From Avidesulfovibrio sp964369685 (GTDB lineage Bacteria > Desulfobacterota > Desulfovibrionia > Desulfovibrionales > Desulfovibrionaceae): a stretch of DNA of 64,000 nt. The position numbers and the translations under genes were made by a program. The DNA lies in contig CAYJFB010000006.1 in NCBI GenBank assembly GCA_964369685.1, positions 1 through 64,000 of the forward strand, given 5' to 3'. The notes under the pieces are model-generated. The model made no database searches. It was not told the DNA's origin and saw only the letters and a program-made list of their open reading frames with translations. Positions 34,066 through 43,197 of this stretch are shown piece by piece (the stretch's first letter is position 1; each line of letters begins with the position of its first letter).

Positions 34066-35334
34066 ATGGCTTCATGTTGCATTCGTAACGCACAATATCT
34101 TGGAAAAGCCGTTGATCTTTTCGTTGAAGACGGACTGATTCAAGAGCTGACTGCACACGCAAAAGACCGCACGCTTCCCTCGGAAGTGACCGTATTTGAC
34201 GCCAACGGTTTGCGCCTTTTTCCAAGCTTTATCGATGTGCACACACACCTACGCGATCCCGGATTTACGTGGAAAGAAACGGTGGAATCAGGCCTTGAAG
34301 CCGCGTTGCACGGCGGTTTTGGAGCCATTTTGTGCATGGCCAATACCGACCCCGTCAACGACAACGCGGCCGTAACACAATTGATTTGCAACAAAGGGCG
34401 TAACGCTTTTCCCCACGGCCCCACAGTGTATCCAATCGGTGCGGCGACAATGGGCTTACAAGGCACGGCACTCAGCCCTGCCCTTGAATTGCGTGACGCC
34501 GGATGTGTTGCACTCTCCAACGACGGTCTGCCGTTAAAAAGCACAGAGATGTTGCGTCGTGTGATGGAATACGCCGCCGATGCCGACCTTTTGCTGATCG
34601 ATCACTGCGAAGATCCATGGCTTGCCGCAAAAAGTCATATGAATGAGGGAGAAACCAGCGGACGGCTGGGCTTGAAAGGGCAACCCGATGTGGCAGAAAC
34701 CATGCAAGTTATGCGTGACGTATTGATGGCCGAATATTTGAATCTGCCCATACATCTTGCGCATATTTCTTGCAAACGCAGTCTTGATGCTATCGCATGG
34801 GCAAAAGCACGCGGTGTGCAAGTCACTGCAGAAACCTGCCCTCATTACCTCTTTCTCGATGAAACGGCAACCGAAGGCTATAACACGCTTGCCAAAGTCA
34901 ATCCGCCATTGCGCACGCCCGATGATATTGAAGCCATGCGCAAAGCCATTAAAGACGGCACAATAGACATGTTTGCCACCGACCACGCCCCCCACGCCAC
35001 ACACGAAAAAGAAACCGCCTTTGATCACGCCCCAAATGGCTTTACCGGCCTTGATCTTGCTGTCAGCCTCACATACGAACTGGTACGACAAAATGTCATC
35101 AGTGAAAGCGACTTTATACGACTCTGGAGCGAAGCACCCGCAAAACGGTTCAAACTTCCCCACAACCGCTTTCAAAAAGATGATCCCGCAAACTTTTTCT
35201 TGTTTGATTCCGAAACAACATGGAAAGTGACTCCAGAAAATCTCTATTCCAAAAGCCACAACACGCCGTGGCTTGGACAAAACCTACGCGGACGAGTCCA
35301 TGCGCATTGGCTCAACGGCATTCGCCTTTTTTAG
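34066..35334 (+). CDS. pyrC: dihydroorotase
   Basis: 422-residue amidohydrolase closing the dihydroorotate ring. Metal motif DVHTHLRDPG (His 59, His 61), later HCED, HISCKRS and the ATDHAPH metal Asp are present, as in class I dihydroorotases that pair with PyrB. GGAGG lies inside the end of pyrB six bases before the ATG. Ends in TAG with an in-frame TAA a few codons later. Confidence 0.95.
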   Translation: MASCCIRNAQYLGKAVDLFVEDGLIQELTAHAKDRTLPSEVTVFDANGLRLFPSFIDVHTHLRDPGFTWKETVESGLEAALHGGFGAILCMANTDPVNDNAAVTQLICNKGRNAFPHGPTVYPIGAATMGLQGTALSPALELRDAGCVALSNDGLPLKSTEMLRRVMEYAADADLLLIDHCEDPWLAAKSHMNEGETSGRLGLKGQPDVAETMQVMRDVLMAEYLNLPIHLAHISCKRSLDAIAWAKARGVQVTAETCPHYLFLDETATEGYNTLAKVNPPLRTPDDIEAMRKAIKDGTIDMFATDHAPHATHEKETAFDHAPNGFTGLDLAVSLTYELVRQNVISESDFIRLWSEAPAKRFKLPHNRFQKDDPANFFLFDSETTWKVTPENLYSKSHNTPWLGQNLRGRVHAHWLNGIRLF

Positions 35335-35370
35335 ATAAAACGTATTTAAGATTTTCTTCTTTTTTCTTTT

Positions 35371-35460
35371 CTTCTTTTTTTGGGGGGCAGAAGTCCCCCC
35401 AAACTTCCTTGATCCTGCGGTATGCAAACGGATCTGAAAGTCTTTTCACCAAAACATACA
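35371..35460 (+). repeat. dispersed palindromic element, copy D (hairpin 2 degenerate)
   Basis: T-run, G6-cagaagt-C6 hairpin (35382-35400), CTTCCTTGATCCTGCGG and then directly GAAAGTCTTTTC and an A-rich end. The second hairpin of the other copies is mostly missing, suggesting internal deletion. Follows pyrC in the same orientation. Confidence 0.7.
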
Positions 35461-35514
35461 ATGAGAACCATGTTACTCTACGAAAAATGTTCAACGGTTA
35501 AGGATTGAAGTACG

Positions 35515-38500
35515 GTGAGATCGCTGCATTCGGGTTGGTATATTCTGGGACTTTTTGTCTGGGCGTTGGTGTTGGTATATGGCGTTGCCACGTACACTCT
35601 GCACAAACGCCCGGAGATTGTTCTACAGTATGCGAATCGCTTCATCGCAGAAAAATTTCCCGGTTATACACTTGATATTCAATCCCTTAAACCCACTTTT
35701 TGGCCGGCTCCGGGCGTTGTCGTTCACGGCGCCGCCTTACGCGGTACAAACGTTTCTTTTTTGCTTGAACGCGGCGAAATCAATCTGAGTTGGAGCGCGA
35801 TCTTTTCAGCAAATTTGAAACCGACACGTTTGGCTTTGGAACACGCAACGTGCTATGCCGCGTTGCCAATCAACGATAAAAAACAATCCAATCCAAATGA
35901 AGCAATCAATACATTCACTACAGCATGGGCTCTCTTGCACGAGCTGGCAGGTTTGGAAATCGATACGAAAGAAATTGACATACTCGTGTTATTGACAACA
36001 CCCGAAACACACAGACGCAATGAAAAAAGCATGCATATCACAGGCCTTTCGGGAACGTTACTTTTACCGCACGGCGTAGCCTCGGGGATTTTGGGTATTA
36101 CCCCCGGGAAAGTGGATCTACAAGCAACCACAGTTCGACTTAAAGGCTTTGGAAACACCATGCTTTGGAGCGATGCCGATATACAAGCAGAAAGCATTCG
36201 TTTATTAAACGAAACAACGATGTTACGCTCAGCCAAAGGGACATTTTCAGCATCTTTTGCCCTTGAAAACGTGCTTGACGATGTGCAAGTGAGCTTTGAG
36301 GGGGGCTTGTCGACCCTCACGGGACAACCCAATGCCTATGGCAACCTGACCGCAGACGGCGTTGTTCTGCTTGGCTCAAACAAAAACAGGACGACACAAA
36401 CGACAGAAGAAGCCTTGAATCCCCTTACCCTGCCTACAACCAGCGAGACTCTGCACGCTGTCGCTTTGCCGAAAACAGAAAACACACCGCACTCTGTTGC
36501 CTTATCAACAGAAAACACCATACAACGCTCTGCAGCTCTATCGACAAAAAAAGACATACGGAATGCCGACACCACATCGACCACGGCGTTTCGTTTGACC
36601 TTACAATTAAACAGTTCCGACATTCGTCAATATCTTGATATTCAAAACACAGTCTTTACTTTTGGCGACAATAAAGCCCAAGGTGCCGCCCGTTGTGTGT
36701 TTTCCCCGTTCAAGGCACAAGGAGAAGTGAACGTCGAACGATTCAGTTTGCCACGTTGGTTTGCCTTTGCACGCGCTTTGCCGAATGATTTGAGTGCGGC
36801 TTTGGATGTTATTTCCGGCACAATGCGTTTTGAGTTGACAAAAGAGTCCTTACTTGTGCCCGATATCCGTTTTACGGTACGTGACATCCCCTTTGAGGGG
36901 GCGGCTGTTGTGAGTGATTTCAAACAGCCTGCTTTACGGCTTGAAGCCAAAACAAAAAAACTCGATATTGCTCGATTGTTTCCGACGCTACAAGAAACAC
37001 CACCCGCCTCTTCTTCCCCCTTAAAAGAACCGTCTGTATTTGACCATGACGAAGAATCAAATAATACAGATATGGATTTTGACATTCGACTATGGGCAGA
37101 TGAAGCAACTTTTTGGAATGTGCAAGGCAAAGACTTTGAATTGCATATTGCACCTGTATGGAGTCGGAATAACAATCAAAAACAACATTCACAAACCTCG
37201 TTTCCCGAAACAAAGAACATGGTTGGCGTACGCGTCAACACAGAGGTTAAACAGTTTTATGAAGGCGAGCTTTCAGGAATCTTGACCGTTCTTGACGATT
37301 TGGATTTGTCTGTAAAACTCAAGAATGGCAATGCCGCAAAAATAATGACGGCATTGGGAGTTAAACCAAACATACATGGAACGCTGCACGCACAAGCTGC
37401 TGTCCGTACGCCTTTTGGAGACGTGTACGACCTGCTTGGGAAAGCCAAAGGCCATTTACAGGCGTCGTTGCATCACGGAAAACTGTCTGCGCATGACGTG
37501 CCACTTCAAAAAATGACTGTCGATGTCGCGTTACAAGGGCTTTTGCAAAAGAAAAAAGATGGTATCCCAAGGTCGTTGCCATATCGTTTTACGGTCAAAA
37601 ATGCTCTACACACCGACACACAACAAACCGCTATCAACGTGGATTTGATGACAGAATTGGCAGGTTCATTTGCATTGTCTACAAAAGCATGGCAAGTACT
37701 TGACGGCAAAATGCAAGCCATGGCGGAAGGCTCTTTACATCGGATACCCATCGCTATATTCGTACAAGATGCAACGTTTTCTGTACCACACAAACAACTT
37801 ATTCTGAAAGATGTGACAGCACAAATCAACGAAACACATGTTCAAGGGGAACTGAAAGGCGCACACCTTTTTCAGACACCCGAATGGACAGGGCAGTTGC
37901 ACATCAAAACCTCAGCACTGCGAGCACTGCTCAAACAGCTTGACATGCCGTTGTCTGTATTGCCTGCAACACGTTTGCAATTTGTTGACGCGCAAGGAGA
38001 TATTTTTTTTTCAGATACAGAATGGCGTTTAACAAACCTCAAAGGGCGATTGGATGAAATCACATTTACAGGCCGCGCCGTACGCAACAAAGAAACAACA
38101 AAAAATATTTGGAATGTACTCCTGACAGCCGAGCGTCTCAACCTTGATCCCTACTTTGTCGCACAAAAAACAAAGCCTCAAAAAAATACGCAAAAAATAC
38201 ACACACCATGGCCCACAGAACTGTTACGCGACGTGGAACTCGACGCCAATATTCATATAGCAACATTATATTATAAAGGGTTAGAACAAAAAAATGTCAC
38301 TGTGCCGTTGGTTATCAAAAACGACACATTAACCGCGTCTCCCATTCTTTCAACCCTTGCCGATGGTAAACAAGAAATGGGACTTCGGATTATTCCTCGC
38401 AAGGATTATACAGAATTGGCGTTTAACTACACGCTGACCGATACAGATATGCTCAAACTTTCCCAAATGCTCGACGTACAAGAAGGACTGACAGGTCGCG

Positions 38501-38931
38501 GAAATGTGCGTTTAACAGTGGCGGCAAACAGTCGTTCGTATGCGGATTTGCTTGAAACCATGCGCGGAACATGGCAAGTTGGAATGCATTCCGGCGCGTT
38601 CGTGTCATTTCAGCCACAAAACCGTTCCATCATAAATTCGCGTCCTTTTCGTAGTCTATCCATGTCCGGAAACATAGAGAACGGTATTATGCGTTCAAAC
38701 AATTTGCGTATTTCCGGAAACACCTTTGCGGCAAAAGGCAACGGAATCATCAATCTGAAAAAAGAAACTGTGGACTATACGCTTACGGCTTCTACTCCGG
38801 GCATTCCTGTAATTCCCATTCATTTGAGTGGCTCGCTTACAAACCCACAACACAACATCAATCTTTTGGGTGTTGTAACAGGCCTGCTGTATCACCTCGG
38901 TGACGGTCTTTTTTCATTTTTATTTAAATAA
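35515..38931 (+). CDS. AsmA-family protein
   Basis: 1138 residues with one N-terminal membrane helix (residues about 8-28) and a very long beta-rich periplasmic part, as in AsmA/TamB-like proteins that span the periplasm and help lipid traffic to or homeostasis of the outer membrane. The C-terminal AsmA domain is recognisable (FNYTLTDTDMLKL, GRGNVRLTVAANS, LRISGNTFAAKGNGIINL). Residues about 290-360 are a low-complexity insert with three degenerate repeats of an 11-13 residue unit (ETLHAVALPKTEN type). GTG start with AAGGA about ten bases upstream. Confidence 0.8.
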   Translation: MRSLHSGWYILGLFVWALVLVYGVATYTLHKRPEIVLQYANRFIAEKFPGYTLDIQSLKPTFWPAPGVVVHGAALRGTNVSFLLERGEINLSWSAIFSANLKPTRLALEHATCYAALPINDKKQSNPNEAINTFTTAWALLHELAGLEIDTKEIDILVLLTTPETHRRNEKSMHITGLSGTLLLPHGVASGILGITPGKVDLQATTVRLKGFGNTMLWSDADIQAESIRLLNETTMLRSAKGTFSASFALENVLDDVQVSFEGGLSTLTGQPNAYGNLTADGVVLLGSNKNRTTQTTEEALNPLTLPTTSETLHAVALPKTENTPHSVALSTENTIQRSAALSTKKDIRNADTTSTTAFRLTLQLNSSDIRQYLDIQNTVFTFGDNKAQGAARCVFSPFKAQGEVNVERFSLPRWFAFARALPNDLSAALDVISGTMRFELTKESLLVPDIRFTVRDIPFEGAAVVSDFKQPALRLEAKTKKLDIARLFPTLQETPPASSSPLKEPSVFDHDEESNNTDMDFDIRLWADEATFWNVQGKDFELHIAPVWSRNNNQKQHSQTSFPETKNMVGVRVNTEVKQFYEGELSGILTVLDDLDLSVKLKNGNAAKIMTALGVKPNIHGTLHAQAAVRTPFGDVYDLLGKAKGHLQASLHHGKLSAHDVPLQKMTVDVALQGLLQKKKDGIPRSLPYRFTVKNALHTDTQQTAINVDLMTELAGSFALSTKAWQVLDGKMQAMAEGSLHRIPIAIFVQDATFSVPHKQLILKDVTAQINETHVQGELKGAHLFQTPEWTGQLHIKTSALRALLKQLDMPLSVLPATRLQFVDAQGDIFFSDTEWRLTNLKGRLDEITFTGRAVRNKETTKNIWNVLLTAERLNLDPYFVAQKTKPQKNTQKIHTPWPTELLRDVELDANIHIATLYYKGLEQKNVTVPLVIKNDTLTASPILSTLADGKQEMGLRIIPRKDYTELAFNYTLTDTDMLKLSQMLDVQEGLTGRGNVRLTVAANSRSYADLLETMRGTWQVGMHSGAFVSFQPQNRSIINSRPFRSLSMSGNIENGIMRSNNLRISGNTFAAKGNGIINLKKETVDYTLTASTPGIPVIPIHLSGSLTNPQHNINLLGVVTGLLYHLGDGLFSFLFK

Positions 38932-38949
38932 AACATTTTTATCTTTGGA

Positions 38950-39118
38950 ATGAGTCCCTCAAAGCACTTTGAACTGCCACGCAATCAAAACACGACAAGA
39001 ATATGCCTGAATAGACACAATGCTTTTTTACGTTTTGATTGCGCCGCAGAATTATTAAGGATACGGGGGAGGCAGAGGCAGTGCTGCACCTCGTAGGATT
39101 CCCCCCCCTCAAGAAAAA
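38950..39118 (-). repeat. dispersed palindromic element, copy F
   Basis: Oriented with the leftward dctP gene and beginning just after its stop. On the minus strand: GGGGGGG (39108-39102) pairing across a 30-base insert with CCCCC (39068-39064), then hairpin 2 with arms 39049-39031 and 38994-38974. The loop of hairpin 2 (GCATTGTG...GGCATAT) is recognisably homologous to that of copy E at 54175. Confidence 0.75.
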
Positions 39119-39124
39119 TTGTTA

Positions 39125-40129
39125 TCAGTTATTCCAAGCGGGTTTTCCGAAGGAAGTCAAGTAGGCGTTGATTGCCTCTTTACCGCCAACGAAGTCAGCC
39201 ATTTCAGGCCATACTTTTGTAATCGCAGCGTCTTTCCATTTCGCTTCATCTTCAAGCATGGAAACAACCAGGCCTGCCGCAATCAGTTCGTCTTTGGCTT
39301 TGCCGCCTTCTTTGATCTGATATTCAAGCACGGCTTCTTGTGCGGCGTTACCCGCATCAATCATCAATTGTTGATCTTCAGATGACATTTTATTCAATAC
39401 GCGCTGGCTCATAATGAGCGGTTGCAACTGATATGTGTAGTGCACTTCGGTCAGATATTTTTGATTGGCTTCCATAAATTTGTTGGCTTTCACACCAATA
39501 TAGCCATAACACTGCCCGTCAACAACACCTTGTTGCAAAGCTGTGAACGTTTCTGCCCAAGAAATCGGAACAGGGTTAGCTCCAAATGCATTGTATGCGG
39601 CAAGCAATACAGCACTTTGCGGAACACGGAATTTTAAGCCGGCAATGTCTTCTATTTTGGTGATGGGGCGTTTCGAGTTGGTGATCCAACGAAAATCGGT
39701 ATACGTCCAAGCCATAATCCGAAAACCGCCTTCCTTCATGGCATACCCGTTCAAAATTTCATGGGCTTTACCATTTGTACCTTTGACGACTTCATCAAGG
39801 TCATCAAAAAGATAAGGCAACGTCAACACGCCAAGTTTTTTGACGAATGGTACCAAGTTAGCAATCCCCACACACGCCAAATCCAAAGTGCCTCGACGAA
39901 CATTGTGAATTGTTTCTGTTTCATCGCCCAATGTGCCTGAGAAAAACAATTGCACATCATATTTACCGTTTGATTTTTCTTCAACGTATTGTTTAAAAAC
40001 TTTTGCGGCAACGCCTTGTTCAGAATTTTCGGGATCGCCGGTTGCGACCTTTAAAACAATGGGCGCAGCCAAAACATTGCTTACGCTTATCACCAAAAAA
40101 AATACAAAAAGAGGAAGAAAACGTTTCAT
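39125..40129 (-). CDS. TRAP transporter substrate-binding protein, DctP type
   Basis: 334 residues with a cleavable signal peptide (hydrophobic stretch to VLAAP). The periplasmic domain has the DctP pattern: LKVATGDPENSEQGVAAKVFKQYVEE, the ALQQGVVDGQ segment and a conserved Arg in GLKFRVPQ that binds carboxylates. The ligand is probably an organic acid, unspecified. No DctQ or DctM membrane subunit is adjacent, so it is an orphan that must use a partner elsewhere. Confidence 0.88.
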   Translation of the reverse strand: MKRFLPLFVFFLVISVSNVLAAPIVLKVATGDPENSEQGVAAKVFKQYVEEKSNGKYDVQLFFSGTLGDETETIHNVRRGTLDLACVGIANLVPFVKKLGVLTLPYLFDDLDEVVKGTNGKAHEILNGYAMKEGGFRIMAWTYTDFRWITNSKRPITKIEDIAGLKFRVPQSAVLLAAYNAFGANPVPISWAETFTALQQGVVDGQCYGYIGVKANKFMEANQKYLTEVHYTYQLQPLIMSQRVLNKMSSEDQQLMIDAGNAAQEAVLEYQIKEGGKAKDELIAAGLVVSMLEDEAKWKDAAITKVWPEMADFVGGKEAINAYLTSFGKPAWNN

Positions 40130-40398
40130 TCAAACACTCCTTAAATGTGATGCGGCTTTATAAAAGCATAAAAATAAAAACACACGTTTTAAAATAAACA
40201 AAACCCTCCGTGCAAAATAAAATGTACATCTTGTGAAAAAATAATCTTAATGTACTATTTTATAGATACCATAAAAAAAACATTCCCGTCAAGCCTCTTT
40301 TATTTTTCTGTAAGCGTTTTGAGAAAGAAAAACAAACAAAACGACCTTCCATAAACACGTCTTGTACTATATATCACATAGTCAAAGAAAGCCCCTTA

Positions 40399-40506
40399 AT
40401 GCATAACAACGTTGTGCCGTCGTCATTAAACGAGGATACGCCTGCTACAGAGTTGTGGAGCATCAGTGAAGCGCTTATGGTATTTGCTCGGGGAGGAAAG
40501 AAGTGA
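40399..40506 (+). CDS. possible 35-residue peptide
   Basis: ATG to TGA, with a protein-like composition (ends TELWSISEALMVFARGGKK) in a GC-richer island inside an AT-rich gap. There is no good ribosome site and I do not recognise it; it may be a remnant of a larger gene. Function unknown. Confidence 0.25.
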   Translation: MHNNVVPSSLNEDTPATELWSISEALMVFARGGKK

Positions 40507-40613
40507 TGATCACCTTTAAACGACGACGTGATATGGAAGTGTAAGGAAAAGACCTCAGACGATAATTTTGTTGGATGGGATAAAAATTTTGTACAAAACA
40601 GACTTATACAAAA

Positions 40614-40643
40614 AAGCGCTTACAGTGAAAACTGTAAGCGCTT
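40614..40643 (-). terminator. terminator of the chemoreceptor gene
   Basis: Perfect 12-bp stem AAGCGCTTACAG / CTGTAAGCGCTT with a six-base loop, followed on the minus strand by a T-run, about 80 bases beyond the stop. Confidence 0.85.
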
Positions 40644-40721
40644 AAAATTTCATGTTAAAAACAATAATTTTATGTACATTAAAGATTGCAAGCTTCTATT
40701 ACAAAGAATAAAAAGCATTGG

Positions 40722-42815
40722 TTAGCTAATTTTTAAATCAGCTATAACTTTTGTTAATTGTTGTGTTTGTTCTGTTAAGGAATTTACGGCATGAGAAGCT
40801 TCAGTCATTGCATTTGTTGTTTCATTAGCAATATTGTTAACCATGGAAATTGAGCGAGAAATTTCGTTAGACGTTACTGATTGTTCGTCACTTGCCGTAG
40901 CGATCGCTCGTATGCCGTCAGAATTCTTTTCTGCCATCTGAACAATACCTTGTAGCGCTTTGCCGCTTTTCACGGTAAGTTCTGCCGCTTCTTCAATAGC
41001 CACTACAGCTACATCGACTTGTTTAACATTAAGCTCTGTACTGAGTTGAATAGCATTAATTGCATTTGCGACATCTGCAGTTGATGATATAGTTTTTTCG
41101 GCAAGTTTTCGCACTTCATCGGCAACGACAGCAAAACCTCGTCCGGCTTCACCTGCTCTAGCGGCTTCTATGGCAGCATTGAGAGCAAGCAAGTTTGTTT
41201 GGTCGGCGATGTCTGAAATAACACCCATAACCGTACCGATAGAGTTTGCTTGTTCAGCAAGCTCATTCATATTTTCGCGCAATTTTAAAGATTGATCTTT
41301 CACTCGATTCATAGAAAGTTCACATGTTTTAGTAATTTCTGCGCCTTCATTTGCTTTTTGTTTTGTATTGTCAGCAAGTTCAGAAGAATCATTTGAATTT
41401 TTTGCAATTTCTAAAACAGTGCTGTTCATCTCATCCATTGCGATTGTCGTTTCAGACATACGCGTAGATTGTTCTTCTGAGCCTTTGGTTGATGTTTCAA
41501 TTTGGACGGATAATTGTTCGGACACAGTAGCAATATTATTTACTATCTCATCAAGTTGGTTAGCGGCGTCAAGTAAACCTTGTCGTCTGGCTTGTTTTGC
41601 TTCTTCTGTGGCTTCTTCAGCAAGAGTTGCTGCATTTTGTGCTTTAGTCATTGCTTCTTCAGCTTGTGTCGTTTTTTCGTTTGATTCAGAAATCATCTTT
41701 TTTAAACTTTCAGACATACGAGCCAAATTTTCTGCAAGCACAGAAAACTCATCTTGACGCTTTAGAAAAGAATGATAAGCGGTTACATGTTCATCACTCA
41801 TTTCAAATTGACCTGCAGCAACCCTCTGCGCAAAAACAGACATCGTTCCGACTGCATAGGCAATTTTTCTTACAACTAAGAAAATAATCAGAGCAATTAA
41901 AAGTAAAGCTATGATACTTCCGGCGAGGATATTCCACTCAATTTGTTTTGAATCGGTTAAAAAGTCATTTTGAGCAGTTCCAATAGCAAGAACCCAACCT
42001 AAAGAGGGCAATTCCGCAAAACAAACAAGTTTTTTTACTCCTTTCCATTCATATACAGCGTGACCATTTTTATGTTGTAAAAGTGGACGTACGGCATTAT
42101 CTGTTGATAAATTTTCACCAATATAATCCGGACTGTTCGCTGATATGAGTAAAACACCTCTCTCATCGACTAAATAAACATCCGTTGAAGGAAATAGTTC
42201 TATAGTACTTGTTGTTTCTTTAGCCAATTCTTGCAAGTCAACAGTCAATATTACTGTTCCTGCGATGTCACTACTATCATTTTTATATACAGGATAAATT
42301 ATCCTAAGATTTAAACGATTGGCTATTACAGACTCAACAATTTCCATTGTATTCGTTCTTGAAGAAAGAACATTTTTAACTCCCATATCATCTACAAGAC
42401 TTCCTATCTTCTTAGGATCAGTGGAAGAAACAATGGTACCGTTTTTATCTGTGAGTAATATGGAAGCAATATCACTAAAATCATTATTCAATCGAGTATA
42501 CAATTGGTTGGTAGAATTTTGTATATTTTTAAATTCAGAAGAATGTATTTCGTTTATTTTTTCAAAATCAGCTAAAGTGACTGTTGTTCTTATATTTGGC
42601 AACTCACTTATTGTTTTGGTAAGAGTATTGAAATGGTTAATAATATTTTCAAGTTCATTGGCTTGTTTTTTTGCCAAATTCATTAATTGTTCATCTGCCA
42701 TTTTAACAAGAGAATTTGCCGACATGCTGCTCATAAGAAGACCCAAAACAGCAAATCCAATAGTAATTGGTACCAAAATATAAATTAACATTTTTCCTAA
42801 TAATTTTAATTTCAT
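40722..42815 (-). CDS. methyl-accepting chemotaxis protein with dCache sensor
   Basis: 697-residue chemoreceptor. TM1 at about 8-30, a periplasmic double-Cache domain at about 35-285 (DIASILLTDKNGTIVSS, IIYPVYKN, PSLGWVLAIG), TM2 at about 295-317, a HAMP-like segment, then a long cytoplasmic coiled coil. The signalling tip contains DQTNLLALNAAIEAARAGE followed by GRGFAVVADEVRKLAE. No CheR-binding pentapeptide at the C-terminus. Cache receptors sense small metabolites such as amino or organic acids; the ligand is unknown. No che genes nearby. Confidence 0.95.
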   Translation of the reverse strand: MKLKLLGKMLIYILVPITIGFAVLGLLMSSMSANSLVKMADEQLMNLAKKQANELENIINHFNTLTKTISELPNIRTTVTLADFEKINEIHSSEFKNIQNSTNQLYTRLNNDFSDIASILLTDKNGTIVSSTDPKKIGSLVDDMGVKNVLSSRTNTMEIVESVIANRLNLRIIYPVYKNDSSDIAGTVILTVDLQELAKETTSTIELFPSTDVYLVDERGVLLISANSPDYIGENLSTDNAVRPLLQHKNGHAVYEWKGVKKLVCFAELPSLGWVLAIGTAQNDFLTDSKQIEWNILAGSIIALLLIALIIFLVVRKIAYAVGTMSVFAQRVAAGQFEMSDEHVTAYHSFLKRQDEFSVLAENLARMSESLKKMISESNEKTTQAEEAMTKAQNAATLAEEATEEAKQARRQGLLDAANQLDEIVNNIATVSEQLSVQIETSTKGSEEQSTRMSETTIAMDEMNSTVLEIAKNSNDSSELADNTKQKANEGAEITKTCELSMNRVKDQSLKLRENMNELAEQANSIGTVMGVISDIADQTNLLALNAAIEAARAGEAGRGFAVVADEVRKLAEKTISSTADVANAINAIQLSTELNVKQVDVAVVAIEEAAELTVKSGKALQGIVQMAEKNSDGIRAIATASDEQSVTSNEISRSISMVNNIANETTNAMTEASHAVNSLTEQTQQLTKVIADLKIS

Positions 42816-42857
42816 AAAAAACCTCGTTGATTGGCTTTTTCCTGATTATTATTCAGG

Positions 42858-42881
42858 CTAAACCGATGTATATCGGTTTAG
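42858..42881. promoter_or_regulatory. palindrome in the chemoreceptor leader
   Basis: CTAAACCGAT-gtat-ATCGGTTTAG, ten perfect pairs, between the predicted promoter and the gene start. A second small inverted repeat (CCTGA/TCAGG, 42841-42857) adjoins it. Could be an operator or a leader hairpin. Confidence 0.5.
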
Positions 42882-42902
42882 TTGTGATTTGGCACTCTAA
42901 TT

Positions 42903-42930
42903 TAAATAATATATAAACGTTTTCTGTCAA
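42903..42930 (-). promoter_or_regulatory. sigma-70-like promoter of the chemoreceptor gene
   Basis: On the minus strand TTGACA (42930-42925), 16-base spacer, TATTTA (42908-42903), about 90 bases before the ATG. Confidence 0.5.
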
Positions 42931-43100
42931 GCGTTTTGCAATTCGTCTTTTTTAAGAGAAAATATGCTTTGGTTTTTAGTGCAACTTTAATCTCTCGTTG
43001 GCATCAAGCACGAGACTTAACATTTATTCCGATAAGGCGTGTTTCATTGATGTTTTCCACAATTCATTCTTCTAAAAACGCGTCATTTTTTAATCAAATA

Positions 43101-43138
43101 AAAAAAGAGGCGCTATGCCAATATGACATAACGCCTCT
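43101..43138 (-). terminator. terminator of the nfnAB operon
   Basis: 12-bp stem, AGAGGCGCTATG (43106-43117) with CATAACGCCTCT (43127-43138), one wobble or mismatch, followed on the minus strand by a run of T. Confidence 0.85.
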
Positions 43139-43197
43139 ACATGAAAAACTATTCTTGTATGGTCTTTATGTGAGGCCGGTTCCCCCAAGAAAAAAAA

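Larger units (their letters stand above)
40130..40721. other. intergenic region between dctP and the chemoreceptor gene
   Basis: About 590 bases. Contains the dctP upstream region, a possible 35-codon ORF and the chemoreceptor terminator, listed separately. Otherwise AT-rich with nothing recognisable. Confidence 0.5.
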
